From: Paenibacillus taichungensis
Lineage (GTDB): Bacteria; Bacillota; Bacilli; Paenibacillales; Paenibacillaceae
DNA: 64,000 nt
Assembly: GCF_013359905.1 (NCBI RefSeq)
Contig: NZ_JABMCC010000100.1
Span: 124,001 to 188,000 of the forward strand
Reading direction: 5' to 3'
Under the pieces are notes generated by a model. It saw only the letters and a list, made by a program, of their open reading frames with translations. It was not told the DNA's origin and did not search any database. Numbering within the stretch: the stretch's first letter is position 1; each line of letters begins with the position of its first letter. The translations under genes and the position numbers were made by a program. Below are positions 34,101 through 44,128 of this stretch, piece by piece.

Positions 34101-36375
34101 ACTGGCGGATGGCAGTATAAACGGCAGCAAATTGCTTGAAGGGACCGTATCGGGAATTCATATTGCGTCCGAAAGCGTGCAATCCGAGCATATTCAGGCA
34201 GACGCCATTCATGCTGACCATATTCAGGAGCGGAGCATCGGCACAACCCATCTGGAGGAGGAAGCAGTAAGTGCGATTCACCTGCAAAATGGGTCTGTCA
34301 TCAGTGCCAAACTGGCCGACGGCAGTGTAACCGGCAGCAAGTTGCTCGAAGATGCGGTGTCGGGAATCCATATCGCCTCTGAAAGTGTGCAATCCCGCCA
34401 TATTCAGGCAGGAGTAATCCTTGCTGACCATATTCAGGAGCACAGCATTGGCATGCTTCACTTGGAACAGGAAGCAGTAAGTGCCATTCATCTGCAAAAT
34501 GGATCTGTAACAAGTACGAAGTTGGCCGACGGCAGTGTAACCGGCAGCAAGTTGCTTGAAGGAGCAGTATCGGATATCCACATTGCAGACGATAGTGTGC
34601 AATCCCGTCATATTCAAGAGGGAACAATTCTTGCTAATCATATTCAAGAGCGGAGCATCGGCACAGCACATTTGGAAGAGGAATCGGTAAGTGCCATTCA
34701 TTTGCAAAATGGATCTGTAACGAGTGCCAAACTGGCGGATGGCAGTATAACTGGCAGCAAGTTACTCGAAGGTACGGTATCCGGGATTCATATCGCATCG
34801 GAAAGTGTGCAATCCGGGCATATTCAGGCAGGAGCTATTCATGCTGGTCATATTCAGGAGCGAAGCATAGGCACAGCCCATCTGGAGGAGGAAGCGGTAA
34901 GTGCGGTTCATCTGCAAAATGGGTCCGTAACAAGTGCCAAATTGGCTGACGGTAGCATTAGCGGCAGCAAATTGCTCGAAGATGCTGTATTGGGGAGCCA
35001 TATCGCATCGGAAAGTGTGCAAACTCGCCATATCCAGGCAGGAGCGATTCTTGCTGATCATATTCAGGAGCATAGCATTGGTACGTCCCATCTGGAGGAG
35101 GAAGCAATAAGTGCGGTTCATCTGCAAAATGGGTCCGTAACGAGTGCCAAACTGGCCGATGGCAGTGTGAGCAGCAGCAAACTGCTTGAAGATGCGGTGT
35201 CGGATGTCCATATTGCCAATGGAAGTGTGCAATCCCGTCATATCCAAGAGAGAGCCATCCATGCTGACCATATTCAAGAGCGTAGCATTGGAATCTCCCA
35301 CCTCAAAGCGGAATCAGTCAGTTCGATTCATCTGCACAATGGTTCCATTACAAGTGCCAAATTGGCCGACGGCAGTGTAAACGGTAATAAATTGCTTGAA
35401 GGTGCGATATCGGCAATCCACATAGCAGACAAAAGTGTGCAATCTCGGCATATTCAGGATGGAACGATTCTTGCTGATCATATTCAGGAACGCAGTATTC
35501 GCACAACCCATCTGGAAGAGGAAGCAGTAAGCGGGGTTCATCTGCAAAATGGGTCTGTCACCAGTGCCAAATTGGCCGACGGCAGTGTAACCGGCAGCAA
35601 ACTGAGTGAACAAAGCATTACCTCCAATCACTTGAATGCGGGAATTGTAGGTCCGGCCCATTTGAGCGAAGAGATATGGAATGCGATTCGTCAGTTCAGT
35701 GGAGAAACGCTCGAACAGCTGGCAGCGATCAAAAAACAAGAGGTATTGCTTCAAACAGGAAGTGAGGCTGTACCGCCATCACAGCCGGCAATTGTCGTGG
35801 AACACTCAAGTGTCGATCTGAAGGAAACGCAGTTTATCCAGACGTCGGGTCAGGAGCTGGGGCAACAACAAGAGCATCCATCGCAAGCTAACCAGCTTGG
35901 AGATTCATTGACGACAGCTGGCACGGTCCAGCCACAGCTACCGCTACCACAGCCTGAATTTTCACATGAGATCGATGGAAATAAGGAGTTCAAGCTGAGG
36001 GAGCAAGCAGTTAAGCAGGAGCATTTGAGTGATGGAGCTGTTGGAAGCAGCCAGTTACAGCATGGAGCTGTGGGTCCTGAACACCTGTCATTCCAGCCTG
36101 TACGAAGTGTCAGCCGTCAGCCTGTGGTGCAGCAGTTCGGTATGGAAGCCTTTATATTGCCTGAGAATGAACAGTGCGTGGAAGTAACGGTAGCTTTTGA
36201 GGAGTCTTTTATTTCCGAGCATTATGTGATTGTAGCTATGTGTAATGATCGGGGATTCCAGGTGTCACTCCTCTCCCAGAGTGAGGATGAAGCCGTGCTG
36301 GAAGTGTCACGTACTGCGGGCTCCACACACACCTACGGATTGTTGTCATGGATTGCCGCTGGGCCTTCGAAGTAA
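31144..36375 (+). CDS. Giant decapeptide-repeat protein, candidate spore-surface fibre
   Basis: A 1743-residue protein. Residues 1-155 are a charged head (MSKKGNKKVPTPKLRHVSPK). From about 155 to 1515 there are over 130 ten-residue units of the type ADGSVTSAKL / xxHLxxGSVx, as seen in beta-rich fibre proteins. A spacer rich in Gln/Pro follows (about 1530-1620), then a short repeat block, and finally a compact C-terminal domain of about 90 residues ending WIAAGPSK. No signal peptide or membrane span is seen, so it is probably made in the cytosol. It is divergent from a spore-coat gene and near a glycosyltransferase operon. I infer a spore-surface fibre or scaffold; the family is not recognised with certainty. 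The ATG follows AAGGAG. Ser/Thr-rich units could be glycosylated. Confidence 0.82.
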   Translation: MSKKGNKKVPTPKLRHVSPKFKELDLTNRRSDTMDSGFTSNREERLNTNKRNSKAIQASEEFLSESMELPASTNELEDLEIVTKSIKPEPVESDSEKVVETQDILEKQIQVSSVAPPALEEEQDINKQEIISKDRLQILNQNQMPGHTGHYIYTDDLSEFAVTESKLAPFSVDASKLKPDAVGSEALQDYAVTSIHIADGAIVSAKLAEASVSEEHLIDGSVSGHKIRNASIAGEKIRDGSITSQKLGNQVIDSAKIADGSISTRHLSRMLVTEELIKNHAVTGDKIAISGVDTRHLTGGAVNTSKLADDAVTTSKIREAAVTGSKIEEHSIESHHIQAGAVKQTHLAEGSVGRSQLLNGSIGSDQIEDGSIQTRHLAEGSLSGRHLLDGSIGSSQIRAHSVGKEQIGNGEVGSEHLTEGAVTSSKLADQSVGTAKLLEQSITASKISDQSVISSKIADEAIHGKHLAKGSIRAEHIANRGITPVHVDNSAIHSIHIASGSIEATHLSTGSVSGDALADDVVSERHLAESAVGTYELQDAAVTDVKLADGSVTTEKLGTASVSSRALAPGSVISSHLASGGVTGTHLAPGSVGSEALRPYAVKSEHLTEHAVGVPHLQPGSVETDAIARAAVTTDKLAIDSVTSAQLAGGSIFPPHLTDHAVTSPKLSPESVATDKLADFAVTSAKLADGSVTSSKIMAESINAKHIPSGTIRGYHLKQHAVSLEHLSEEIRSPELFADGSITGNKLRHGSISADHLTADSVSGTELQQAAVGSEHLQPSVVQSVHLAEGSVKSDHLGTQVVSSQHLKADIIHEEHIAEQVVTSHHLAPGSVETDHLAPLSITAAHLQPGLISGLHLQAESTSAVHLQQGAVHSRHIQDGEILPHHIHERSIGTSHLEEEAVSTIILQDESVTRSKLATGSVDGSKLAAGTVSATHIANESVQTRHIQEGAILADHIQEGSIGSVHLDEESVSAVHLQNGSVTSAKLADGSINGSKLLEGTVSGIHIASESVQSEHIQADAIHADHIQERSIGTTHLEEEAVSAIHLQNGSVISAKLADGSVTGSKLLEDAVSGIHIASESVQSRHIQAGVILADHIQEHSIGMLHLEQEAVSAIHLQNGSVTSTKLADGSVTGSKLLEGAVSDIHIADDSVQSRHIQEGTILANHIQERSIGTAHLEEESVSAIHLQNGSVTSAKLADGSITGSKLLEGTVSGIHIASESVQSGHIQAGAIHAGHIQERSIGTAHLEEEAVSAVHLQNGSVTSAKLADGSISGSKLLEDAVLGSHIASESVQTRHIQAGAILADHIQEHSIGTSHLEEEAISAVHLQNGSVTSAKLADGSVSSSKLLEDAVSDVHIANGSVQSRHIQERAIHADHIQERSIGISHLKAESVSSIHLHNGSITSAKLADGSVNGNKLLEGAISAIHIADKSVQSRHIQDGTILADHIQERSIRTTHLEEEAVSGVHLQNGSVTSAKLADGSVTGSKLSEQSITSNHLNAGIVGPAHLSEEIWNAIRQFSGETLEQLAAIKKQEVLLQTGSEAVPPSQPAIVVEHSSVDLKETQFIQTSGQELGQQQEHPSQANQLGDSLTTAGTVQPQLPLPQPEFSHEIDGNKEFKLREQAVKQEHLSDGAVGSSQLQHGAVGPEHLSFQPVRSVSRQPVVQQFGMEAFILPENEQCVEVTVAFEESFISEHYVIVAMCNDRGFQVSLLSQSEDEAVLEVSRTAGSTHTYGLLSWIAAGPSK
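33783..35612 (+). repeat. Tandem 210-bp units inside the giant repeat gene
   Basis: In this part seven decapeptides form a higher-order unit of 70 residues. The LADGS block recurs every 210 bp (near 34105, 34315, 34525, 34735, 34945, 35155, 35365 and 35575), giving about nine units with the first divergent. The neighbouring array from 31.6 to 33.7 kb lacks this period. Recent amplification by unequal crossing-over is likely, and copy number may vary between strains. Confidence 0.88.
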
Positions 36376-36443
36376 AAATGGGAGATCATGTGTCTTCATT
36401 CAAGATAACTGTAGAGGAATGGATTTCACATGTTTAAATAGAC

Positions 36444-36483
36444 AAAAGCGGTTCCCGGATATGTCCGGGACACCGCTTTTTTT
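36444..36483 (+). terminator. Terminator of the giant repeat gene
   Basis: AAAAGCGGTTCCCGGA-TATG-TCCGGGACACCGCTTTT followed by TTT forms a strong stem 70 bp after the stop codon. Confidence 0.9.
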
Positions 36484-36558
36484 CATATATAAGCTTGATC
36501 CGTTCGGACGATGAGGGGTGCCTGAACGATTGAATATGAGTTCAACAACGAATGATTC

Positions 36559-38869
<2,311 letters not shown>

Positions 38870-39817
38870 TTGCAAAAACGCGGCAATACAGCTTTTTATG
38901 CAGCCAAATCGAAGCTGGTACAAAGAAAAGCGCAATTAAAGAAGCGTCGTTTGAAATCTGCTTACAAAAAGGGTACAAAGGCCTACAAGTACGTGATTCC
39001 ACCCGTGGAGCAAACGGAATTGCCAGCATTCGGAGCTGAGCATGCGATGAGAGAGACACTCGCACAAGGTTCGACGGACTCGCATAACCCACTGCTTTCG
39101 GTCATTATACCTGCCATGAATGAAGAGCGAACCATTGGTGCAGTCGTCCGTCAGGCGCTGCGGATATGCCGTGATGCTGAAGTGCTTGTTATTGTGAATG
39201 GTTCCACGGACGGGACGGCAGCAGCGGCAAAAAGGGCGGGGGCACAGGTGCTTCGTTATGCCGAGGCTTTGGGACATGATGGAGGCAGAAGAATCGGTGC
39301 AGCGGCAGCTCGTGGCAGGGTGCTGTTGTTCACGGATGCAGACATTCCAATTCCGGCAGAACATCTCGCGCCTTATGTGCGAGCGATTCTGGATGGGACG
39401 GATGTGGCGCTTAATGATTATAACGGACCGGTGGCGCGTATCCCTGTTCACCCTGTGGTAGAAGCCAAACATGTGCTGAACAGCATGCTTGCTAGACCTG
39501 ATCTGCAAGGAGCTTCCATGACAGCCATTCCGCATGCATTAAGTCGCAGGGCACTTGAAGTGATTGGTACGGACACACTGGAGATTCCACCGTTGGCACA
39601 TGCAAAGGCGGTTACCAGCGGGTTAAAGGTGCGTGCCGTTCATCATGTGCCTGTAGGTAAAATGAACGCAGTTCGAGTCAAGAAACGAAAAGGACCGGAC
39701 CCGCTCAGTCAAGTGGTATGGAATGATCATCTGACAGCGATCAGGTGGATAACCGATACGCTTGGACCACGCGGAGGACATTCCGATCTGCAGCGTGTTC
39801 GTAGCCTGACGAGGTGA
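38870..39817 (+). CDS. Family 2 glycosyltransferase with basic N-terminal tail (GT-1)
   Basis: A protein of about 315 residues. A very basic tail (KRGNTAFYAAKSKLVQRKAQLKKRRLKSAYKKG) occupies the first 40 residues, reported here only as its general composition. A GT-A fold follows (LSVIIPAMNEERTIG, nucleotide-binding IVNGSTDGT, metal DxD as FTDADIP). No membrane span. The start is most likely TTG at 38870, six bases after GGGAGGTG; an ATG further upstream lacks a ribosome site. It is a paralogue of the next gene (shared PHALSR block). First gene of the operon. Confidence 0.83.
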   Translation: MQKRGNTAFYAAKSKLVQRKAQLKKRRLKSAYKKGTKAYKYVIPPVEQTELPAFGAEHAMRETLAQGSTDSHNPLLSVIIPAMNEERTIGAVVRQALRICRDAEVLVIVNGSTDGTAAAAKRAGAQVLRYAEALGHDGGRRIGAAAARGRVLLFTDADIPIPAEHLAPYVRAILDGTDVALNDYNGPVARIPVHPVVEAKHVLNSMLARPDLQGASMTAIPHALSRRALEVIGTDTLEIPPLAHAKAVTSGLKVRAVHHVPVGKMNAVRVKKRKGPDPLSQVVWNDHLTAIRWITDTLGPRGGHSDLQRVRSLTR

Positions 39818-39879
39818 GCATGTTGCCTAAAACAAGCAAGAAACCTCGTCAAAAGATAGAACATGCTGGAGGTGAGGAA

Positions 39880-40995
39880 ATGAAGGAGCGTTCAGGGCGT
39901 ATCCGTCGTCAACGGACAGCAGGCAGACAAACAACAAGGAACAGAGCCAGAACAATGGGCAGGAAGAGTCTGATTAAATCGCCGCTAAAGAGTTCGACAG
40001 CGAGCAGGTCTGCTACGAACAGCTCCGTATTGCATGAAGCATTCCGCGCAGGGCAACGGGCAGGACGCAAGGCGTTTGAAAATGAACAATCGATTGAACA
40101 ACATGCACGTTCAACATGGCATGAGTATGAGGCTGCGATCTCAGTGGAGCTAAGGGGATATTCTGCTGCAATGCACGCAGGGAAAGCATTCATGCAGGGT
40201 TATGCTCATACTGCAGGGCGTTCATTAAATATCGTTCCACTTGCCCTGAGAAAACCTGCCGCTGCAGTCGTCTGTGCATGCAATGAGGAACTCACACTGG
40301 GCCAAGTGCTTGTACAACTGAAACGGTTACCTCTGACGGATATCGTTGTGGTATTGAATGGAACAACGGACAACAGTCTGACACAGGTGCTTGAACAGCC
40401 TGGTATCACGCTGGTCTATGAACCTGACCGGGCGGGACATGATGTGGGCCGCGCCTTGGGGGCCAAGATGACGGAGGCAGAGACCCTTCTCTTTGTGGAT
40501 GGGGATATGGTCGTCCCGGCAGAGCAGCTCGCCCCATTTCTGTATGCGGTTGACCGGGGAGATGATGTGGCGCTGAACAATCTTTCATCCCTTTTGCCTC
40601 CATTTGCTCGCCAGGATGAAGTGAGCCGCATCAAGGCATATCTCAACCATGTGCTTAATCGTTCGGATCTGGGTTCTAATTCGTTGACGGCCGTACCTCA
40701 TGCCCTTTCGCGTAATATGATCCAGATCGTAAAACCGGAGGCGCTGGCCGTTCCTCCCAAGGCGCAAAGTCTAGCCATCCAGCACGGATTAAGAGTGACT
40801 GCACCCAGTCAGGTGGATGTCATTCGTTCCAATCGCCTGCGTTCCACCAATACGGGCAGTGGCAACGAAGTCGCCAGATTGATCATTGGCGATCATCTGG
40901 AGGCGATTGCAACCTGGCTGGATATGGGCGGAAATAAGTCACAAGCCCGATCCATATCCCGTGCTGAAGTGGCCTACAGGAGGAACGCCAGATGA
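39880..40995 (+). CDS. Family 2 glycosyltransferase with basic N-terminal extension (GT-2)
   Basis: A 371-residue protein. The first 120 or so residues are basic (GRIRRQRTAGRQTTRNRART) and contain a glycine-spaced helix (AFRAGQRAGRKAFENE). The GT-A domain has AVVCACNEELTLG, VVLNGTTDNS and DxD as FVDGDMVVP. It is a paralogue of GT-1. I start at ATG 39880 because a strong GGAGGTGA precedes it; the open frame begins 22 codons earlier at a GTG. It overlaps the next gene by four bases (ATGA). Confidence 0.83.
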   Translation: MKERSGRIRRQRTAGRQTTRNRARTMGRKSLIKSPLKSSTASRSATNSSVLHEAFRAGQRAGRKAFENEQSIEQHARSTWHEYEAAISVELRGYSAAMHAGKAFMQGYAHTAGRSLNIVPLALRKPAAAVVCACNEELTLGQVLVQLKRLPLTDIVVVLNGTTDNSLTQVLEQPGITLVYEPDRAGHDVGRALGAKMTEAETLLFVDGDMVVPAEQLAPFLYAVDRGDDVALNNLSSLLPPFARQDEVSRIKAYLNHVLNRSDLGSNSLTAVPHALSRNMIQIVKPEALAVPPKAQSLAIQHGLRVTAPSQVDVIRSNRLRSTNTGSGNEVARLIIGDHLEAIATWLDMGGNKSQARSISRAEVAYRRNAR

Positions 40996-41765
40996 CACTG
41001 ACGAGTATTATTATTCCGACGTACAATGGGTTGGATTTGCTGAAGCCATGTATCGATGCCATTCGAAAATATACCGATCATCATACAGCTTATGAAATCA
41101 TCGTAGTGGATAATGGCTCGGTTGATGGAACGGCAGCGTATTGTGCCCAGGAACGAATTCGCTTTGTCCGGTTACCGGACAATCGGGGTTTCCCGGCGGC
41201 TTGCAATGCCGGGCTCCGCGCAGCCTGTGGTGATGAGCTGTTGCTGCTGAATAATGATGTTACAGTTACCACCCGCTGGCTCGATAATCTGCGGGCAGCA
41301 CTCTACAGTGATGTAAACATTGGTATTACAGGTCCGGTGACCAACTACGCAAGTGGTATCCAGCAGGTGGAGCTTGAGTTCCGGGACATGGAACATTTTC
41401 AGGAACTGGCTGCTGTCAACAATATAGTCGATTCTTCCAGATGGAAGGAAGTCAGACGGATCGTCGGCTTATGTATGCTCATACGGCGAAGCGTGATGGA
41501 GAACATTGGTGTGCTTGACGAAGTCTATTCGCCGGGACACTATGAAGATGACGATTATTGCTACCGGGCCTGCCAGAAAGGGTATCGTTTGCTGGTATGC
41601 GGGGATGTCTTGGTACATCATCGCGGCAGCGCGAGTTTCCTGAAGACCGATCCTGTAGCATGGAAACAGTTGCTTGAGCGTAATCGATCCATTTTTATCA
41701 ACAAATGGCATGTCGATCCCCTTAAATATATTGAGACATCTGATGAAGGAGGGATAGTGGAATGA
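40992..41765 (+). CDS. Family 2 glycosyltransferase, rhamnosyl/hexosyl type (GT-3)
   Basis: A 257-residue GT-A enzyme with TSIIIPTYNGLDLL, VVDNGSVDGT, LLNNDV as the metal motif, and the acceptor-side pattern HYEDDDYCYRACQKGYRL typical of this family. It lacks the basic tail of its neighbours. It starts with ATGA overlapping GT-2 and itself overlaps the nucleotidyltransferase by four bases, so translation is coupled. The sugar donor is not certain; adjacency to an RmlA-like gene suggests a nucleotide-activated deoxysugar. Confidence 0.87.
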   Translation: MTLTSIIIPTYNGLDLLKPCIDAIRKYTDHHTAYEIIVVDNGSVDGTAAYCAQERIRFVRLPDNRGFPAACNAGLRAACGDELLLLNNDVTVTTRWLDNLRAALYSDVNIGITGPVTNYASGIQQVELEFRDMEHFQELAAVNNIVDSSRWKEVRRIVGLCMLIRRSVMENIGVLDEVYSPGHYEDDDYCYRACQKGYRLLVCGDVLVHHRGSASFLKTDPVAWKQLLERNRSIFINKWHVDPLKYIETSDEGGIVE

Positions 41766-42493
41766 AAGGTGTAATTCTTGCTGGCGGAACAGGAACACGA
41801 CTGTATCCTCTCACCCGGCTGATTAACAAGCATCTGATTCCAGTCGGCAAGCATCCGATGATTATGTATGGCATCGACAGACTCCGCCAGGCAGGCATTG
41901 AAGAGATATTGATCGTGATCAACAAACATTCCGCTGGGTTATACACGGAGTATTTGGGTGGTGGAGCAGATCATGGCGTCAAGCTGACGTATCGGATTCA
42001 GGAAAAGGCAGGCGGAATTGCTGAAGCATTGGATCTGGCGACGTCGTTTATCCTTCCTGGAGAGAAATTCGTTGTGCTTCTGGGAGACAATCTGTTTAGC
42101 GACGATTTGAAGCCTTACGTGGATCGGTATATGCAGCAGTCTGCGGGTACAGCTCGTGTCTTGCTCAAAGAAGTGGACGATGCACGGCGGTATGGGGTAC
42201 CGGTGTTTGATCCGCAGCATCCGGAACGAATCTCATACATTGAGGAAAAACCGAGTGATCCGAAGACCTCTTATTGTGTTACTGGCATATATATGTATGA
42301 TGACCATGTCTTCAACCTCATTCAGAACATTACACCTTCTGCACGCGGCGAACTCGAAATTACGGACGTGAACAATCATTATGCAGCAGCTGGAGGACTG
42401 GAATACGATATTTTGCAAAAATATTGGAGTGATGCCGGGACGTTCCAATCGCTTCAGGAAGCAGCCATCCGCATGAAGGGTCAATTGCCCTAA
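41762..42493 (+). CDS. Glucose-1-phosphate thymidylyltransferase-like protein
   Basis: A 243-residue nucleotidyltransferase with the signature GGTGTRLYPLT, the substrate region LLGDNLF, and EEKPSDPK (catalytic lysine). It resembles RmlA/RfbA, which makes dTDP-glucose for deoxysugar synthesis. At 243 residues it is shorter than RmlA (about 290) and matches the short homologues found in glycan clusters. The other rml genes are not in the window. Overlaps GT-3 by four bases. Confidence 0.87.
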   Translation: MKGVILAGGTGTRLYPLTRLINKHLIPVGKHPMIMYGIDRLRQAGIEEILIVINKHSAGLYTEYLGGGADHGVKLTYRIQEKAGGIAEALDLATSFILPGEKFVVLLGDNLFSDDLKPYVDRYMQQSAGTARVLLKEVDDARRYGVPVFDPQHPERISYIEEKPSDPKTSYCVTGIYMYDDHVFNLIQNITPSARGELEITDVNNHYAAAGGLEYDILQKYWSDAGTFQSLQEAAIRMKGQLP

Positions 42494-42548
42494 AATATAT
42501 GCGCCTGATGCTGCCGCTGTGAGAGGTCCCATGAGAGCAGAACAACTT

Positions 42549-42580
42549 GCGCCGGAGCCGGAAGAATGCTCCGGCGCTTT
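42549..42580 (+). terminator. Strong GC hairpin within the glycosyltransferase operon
   Basis: GCGCCGGAGC and GCTCCGGCGC form a perfect 10-bp stem around nine bases, followed by TTTG. With only three T it may be a weak terminator or an mRNA-processing element that partly separates the first four genes from the last two. Confidence 0.55.
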
Positions 42581-42624
42581 GTGCAGCGGCGGCACTCCTC
42601 GTGCATGCCAAGGGAGGGAATGCC

Positions 42625-44064
42625 GTGAGAGTAGCAAAACGCAGCGACTTGGGCAGAAAGAAGACACTGGGCGGTCATGCCGGCTCCTTGTACGTATCTG
42701 TGGGAGTGCAGCCCAAAGCAAGTTCGAATCACGAATGGGGAAACCAAGGCGCGAAGCAGGGGAATGTGGAACTCACAGGAATAGAGCGCAAGCTTCTTGC
42801 AGAACCGAAAGGCAAAGCCAGCGGGCGCACCGGCGCAAGACGTGCGAGCGCTGGAACACGAACCAGAACGGGAGCGAAAACAAGCGAAGGGCGTGGCACT
42901 GCAGGCACCCGCGTGAAAGCAGGCGAGCGTACAGGCGTGAGCCGTGGCCGTAAAGGGGCGCGAGCCAAAACGGGCAAGCGCGCAGTTGCAGGCCGCGGGC
43001 ATGCTGCGCCGCGGGGCGGGCGGGCCCCAGGTGCCCGCGCCAAACAGCGCACGGCTGTGCAGCGTGCGCCCGGGGCAGCACCGCAAGCCAGCACGCCACA
43101 GGCGCTGCCTGCCAGCGGTGCTGGCACCGCCCCGCCGAAAGCGACACACCGACGCGGTGGTGTCGCCCCCGCGGGGCGGGAAAGCGCTGCCGCGCATGCT
43201 GGCAGCGCAAGGGCACTTGCGCCTGCGCAGCCGGCGGCAGCGCCCGAGAGCGGCTACGCCGAGGGCTTCCGCGACGGCGTGTTCGCGGGCGGGGAGGCGC
43301 TGGTGGCGCAGCACATCCCGCCTGATCATATTCTGCCTGCCGTGGCGGCAGATCTGATCGAGGCGGGATTCCGCCAATATGCGCCCACCCTAACCCGGCT
43401 GGCCAGCCCTCATGAGATGGCTGGCCATATCCAGGGGGCGCTGGATGCGCAGCGCCCCCTGTCCGTCGTTCGCCTCGGAGATGGCGAACTGCTAACCTTG
43501 GCAGCCGATACGGTGCTGCCAGGCGAGCAAGTGCAGGAGCTGGCACCGTTTCTGCCTTATGCAGGGGTGCCACGCTCCACCCCGGACATCCGCGCTGAGC
43601 TCGCGGAAGCCATTCGCGGCGCTGATTGGATCGGTGTTCCCATCTCGCGTGCGCCTACTTTTCAGGGGCTGTTATTTCCAGTGTTACGTCATTTCGGCAT
43701 TGATTGGTCCCGTCTGAATCTGACCAGTTCCACGATTAACTACAGCCTGCATCATTCGGGTCTGTTGTTGCCTGTGGTACAGGGGCGTCGGGTGCTGCTG
43801 ATTGGAAGCCAGGCTGTGGAGCTTGGGGCGTTATTGATCGGCCGCGGCGTTCATGTCACAGGCATCATAGGTACAGTGGAGGGAGTTGCGGATATCCCGA
43901 GAGTGATGCAGCAAACTGCGGAGCATTCGTTCGATATCGCTCTGGTAGCTGCGGGAATTCCGGCCGTCATTCTGTGTCGCCGAATCGCTGGTGAGCTGGG
44001 TCGGGTTGCCATAGATTTTGGACATTTGGCTGACAAATTGGTTACAGGAGAGCTTCATCTCTAA
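42625..44064 (+). CDS. GT-D fold glycosyltransferase with long Ala/Arg/Gly-rich tail
   Basis: A protein of 479 residues in two parts. Residues 1 to about 205 are low-complexity Arg/Gly/Ala/Lys-rich, from a DNA stretch (about 42.8-43.3 kb) clearly richer in GC than its neighbours. After the motif YAEGFRDGVFAGGEAL comes a domain with VVRLGDGELLT (residues about 281-292). This resembles the DUF1792/GT-D fold glycosyltransferases, whose DxE-type GDGE motif binds metal; a known member glucosylates the serine-rich repeat adhesin Fap1 in streptococci. The GTG at 42625 follows GGGAGG with good spacing. The long tail is not part of the typical family. Confidence 0.75.
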   Translation: MRVAKRSDLGRKKTLGGHAGSLYVSVGVQPKASSNHEWGNQGAKQGNVELTGIERKLLAEPKGKASGRTGARRASAGTRTRTGAKTSEGRGTAGTRVKAGERTGVSRGRKGARAKTGKRAVAGRGHAAPRGGRAPGARAKQRTAVQRAPGAAPQASTPQALPASGAGTAPPKATHRRGGVAPAGRESAAAHAGSARALAPAQPAAAPESGYAEGFRDGVFAGGEALVAQHIPPDHILPAVAADLIEAGFRQYAPTLTRLASPHEMAGHIQGALDAQRPLSVVRLGDGELLTLAADTVLPGEQVQELAPFLPYAGVPRSTPDIRAELAEAIRGADWIGVPISRAPTFQGLLFPVLRHFGIDWSRLNLTSSTINYSLHHSGLLLPVVQGRRVLLIGSQAVELGALLIGRGVHVTGIIGTVEGVADIPRVMQQTAEHSFDIALVAAGIPAVILCRRIAGELGRVAIDFGHLADKLVTGELHL

Positions 44065-44128
44065 TGGACGATCTGGTGCGACGTTCATCGTAACGCGCAT
44101 TTGGATGAGGAGAAATGGAGGAAGCAAC

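Noticed and set aside
33783..35612. CRISPR-like regularly spaced repeat
   Set aside because: The 210-bp period is in frame and encodes decapeptide repeats; there are no unique spacers and no cas genes.
34033..35754. Several long open frames antisense to the giant repeat gene
   Set aside because: They mirror the 210-bp repetition of the sense gene and have no start signals.
42519..42953. Alternative frames across the GC-rich tail of the GT-D gene
   Set aside because: High GC removes stop codons in all frames; only one frame continues into the conserved glycosyltransferase domain.
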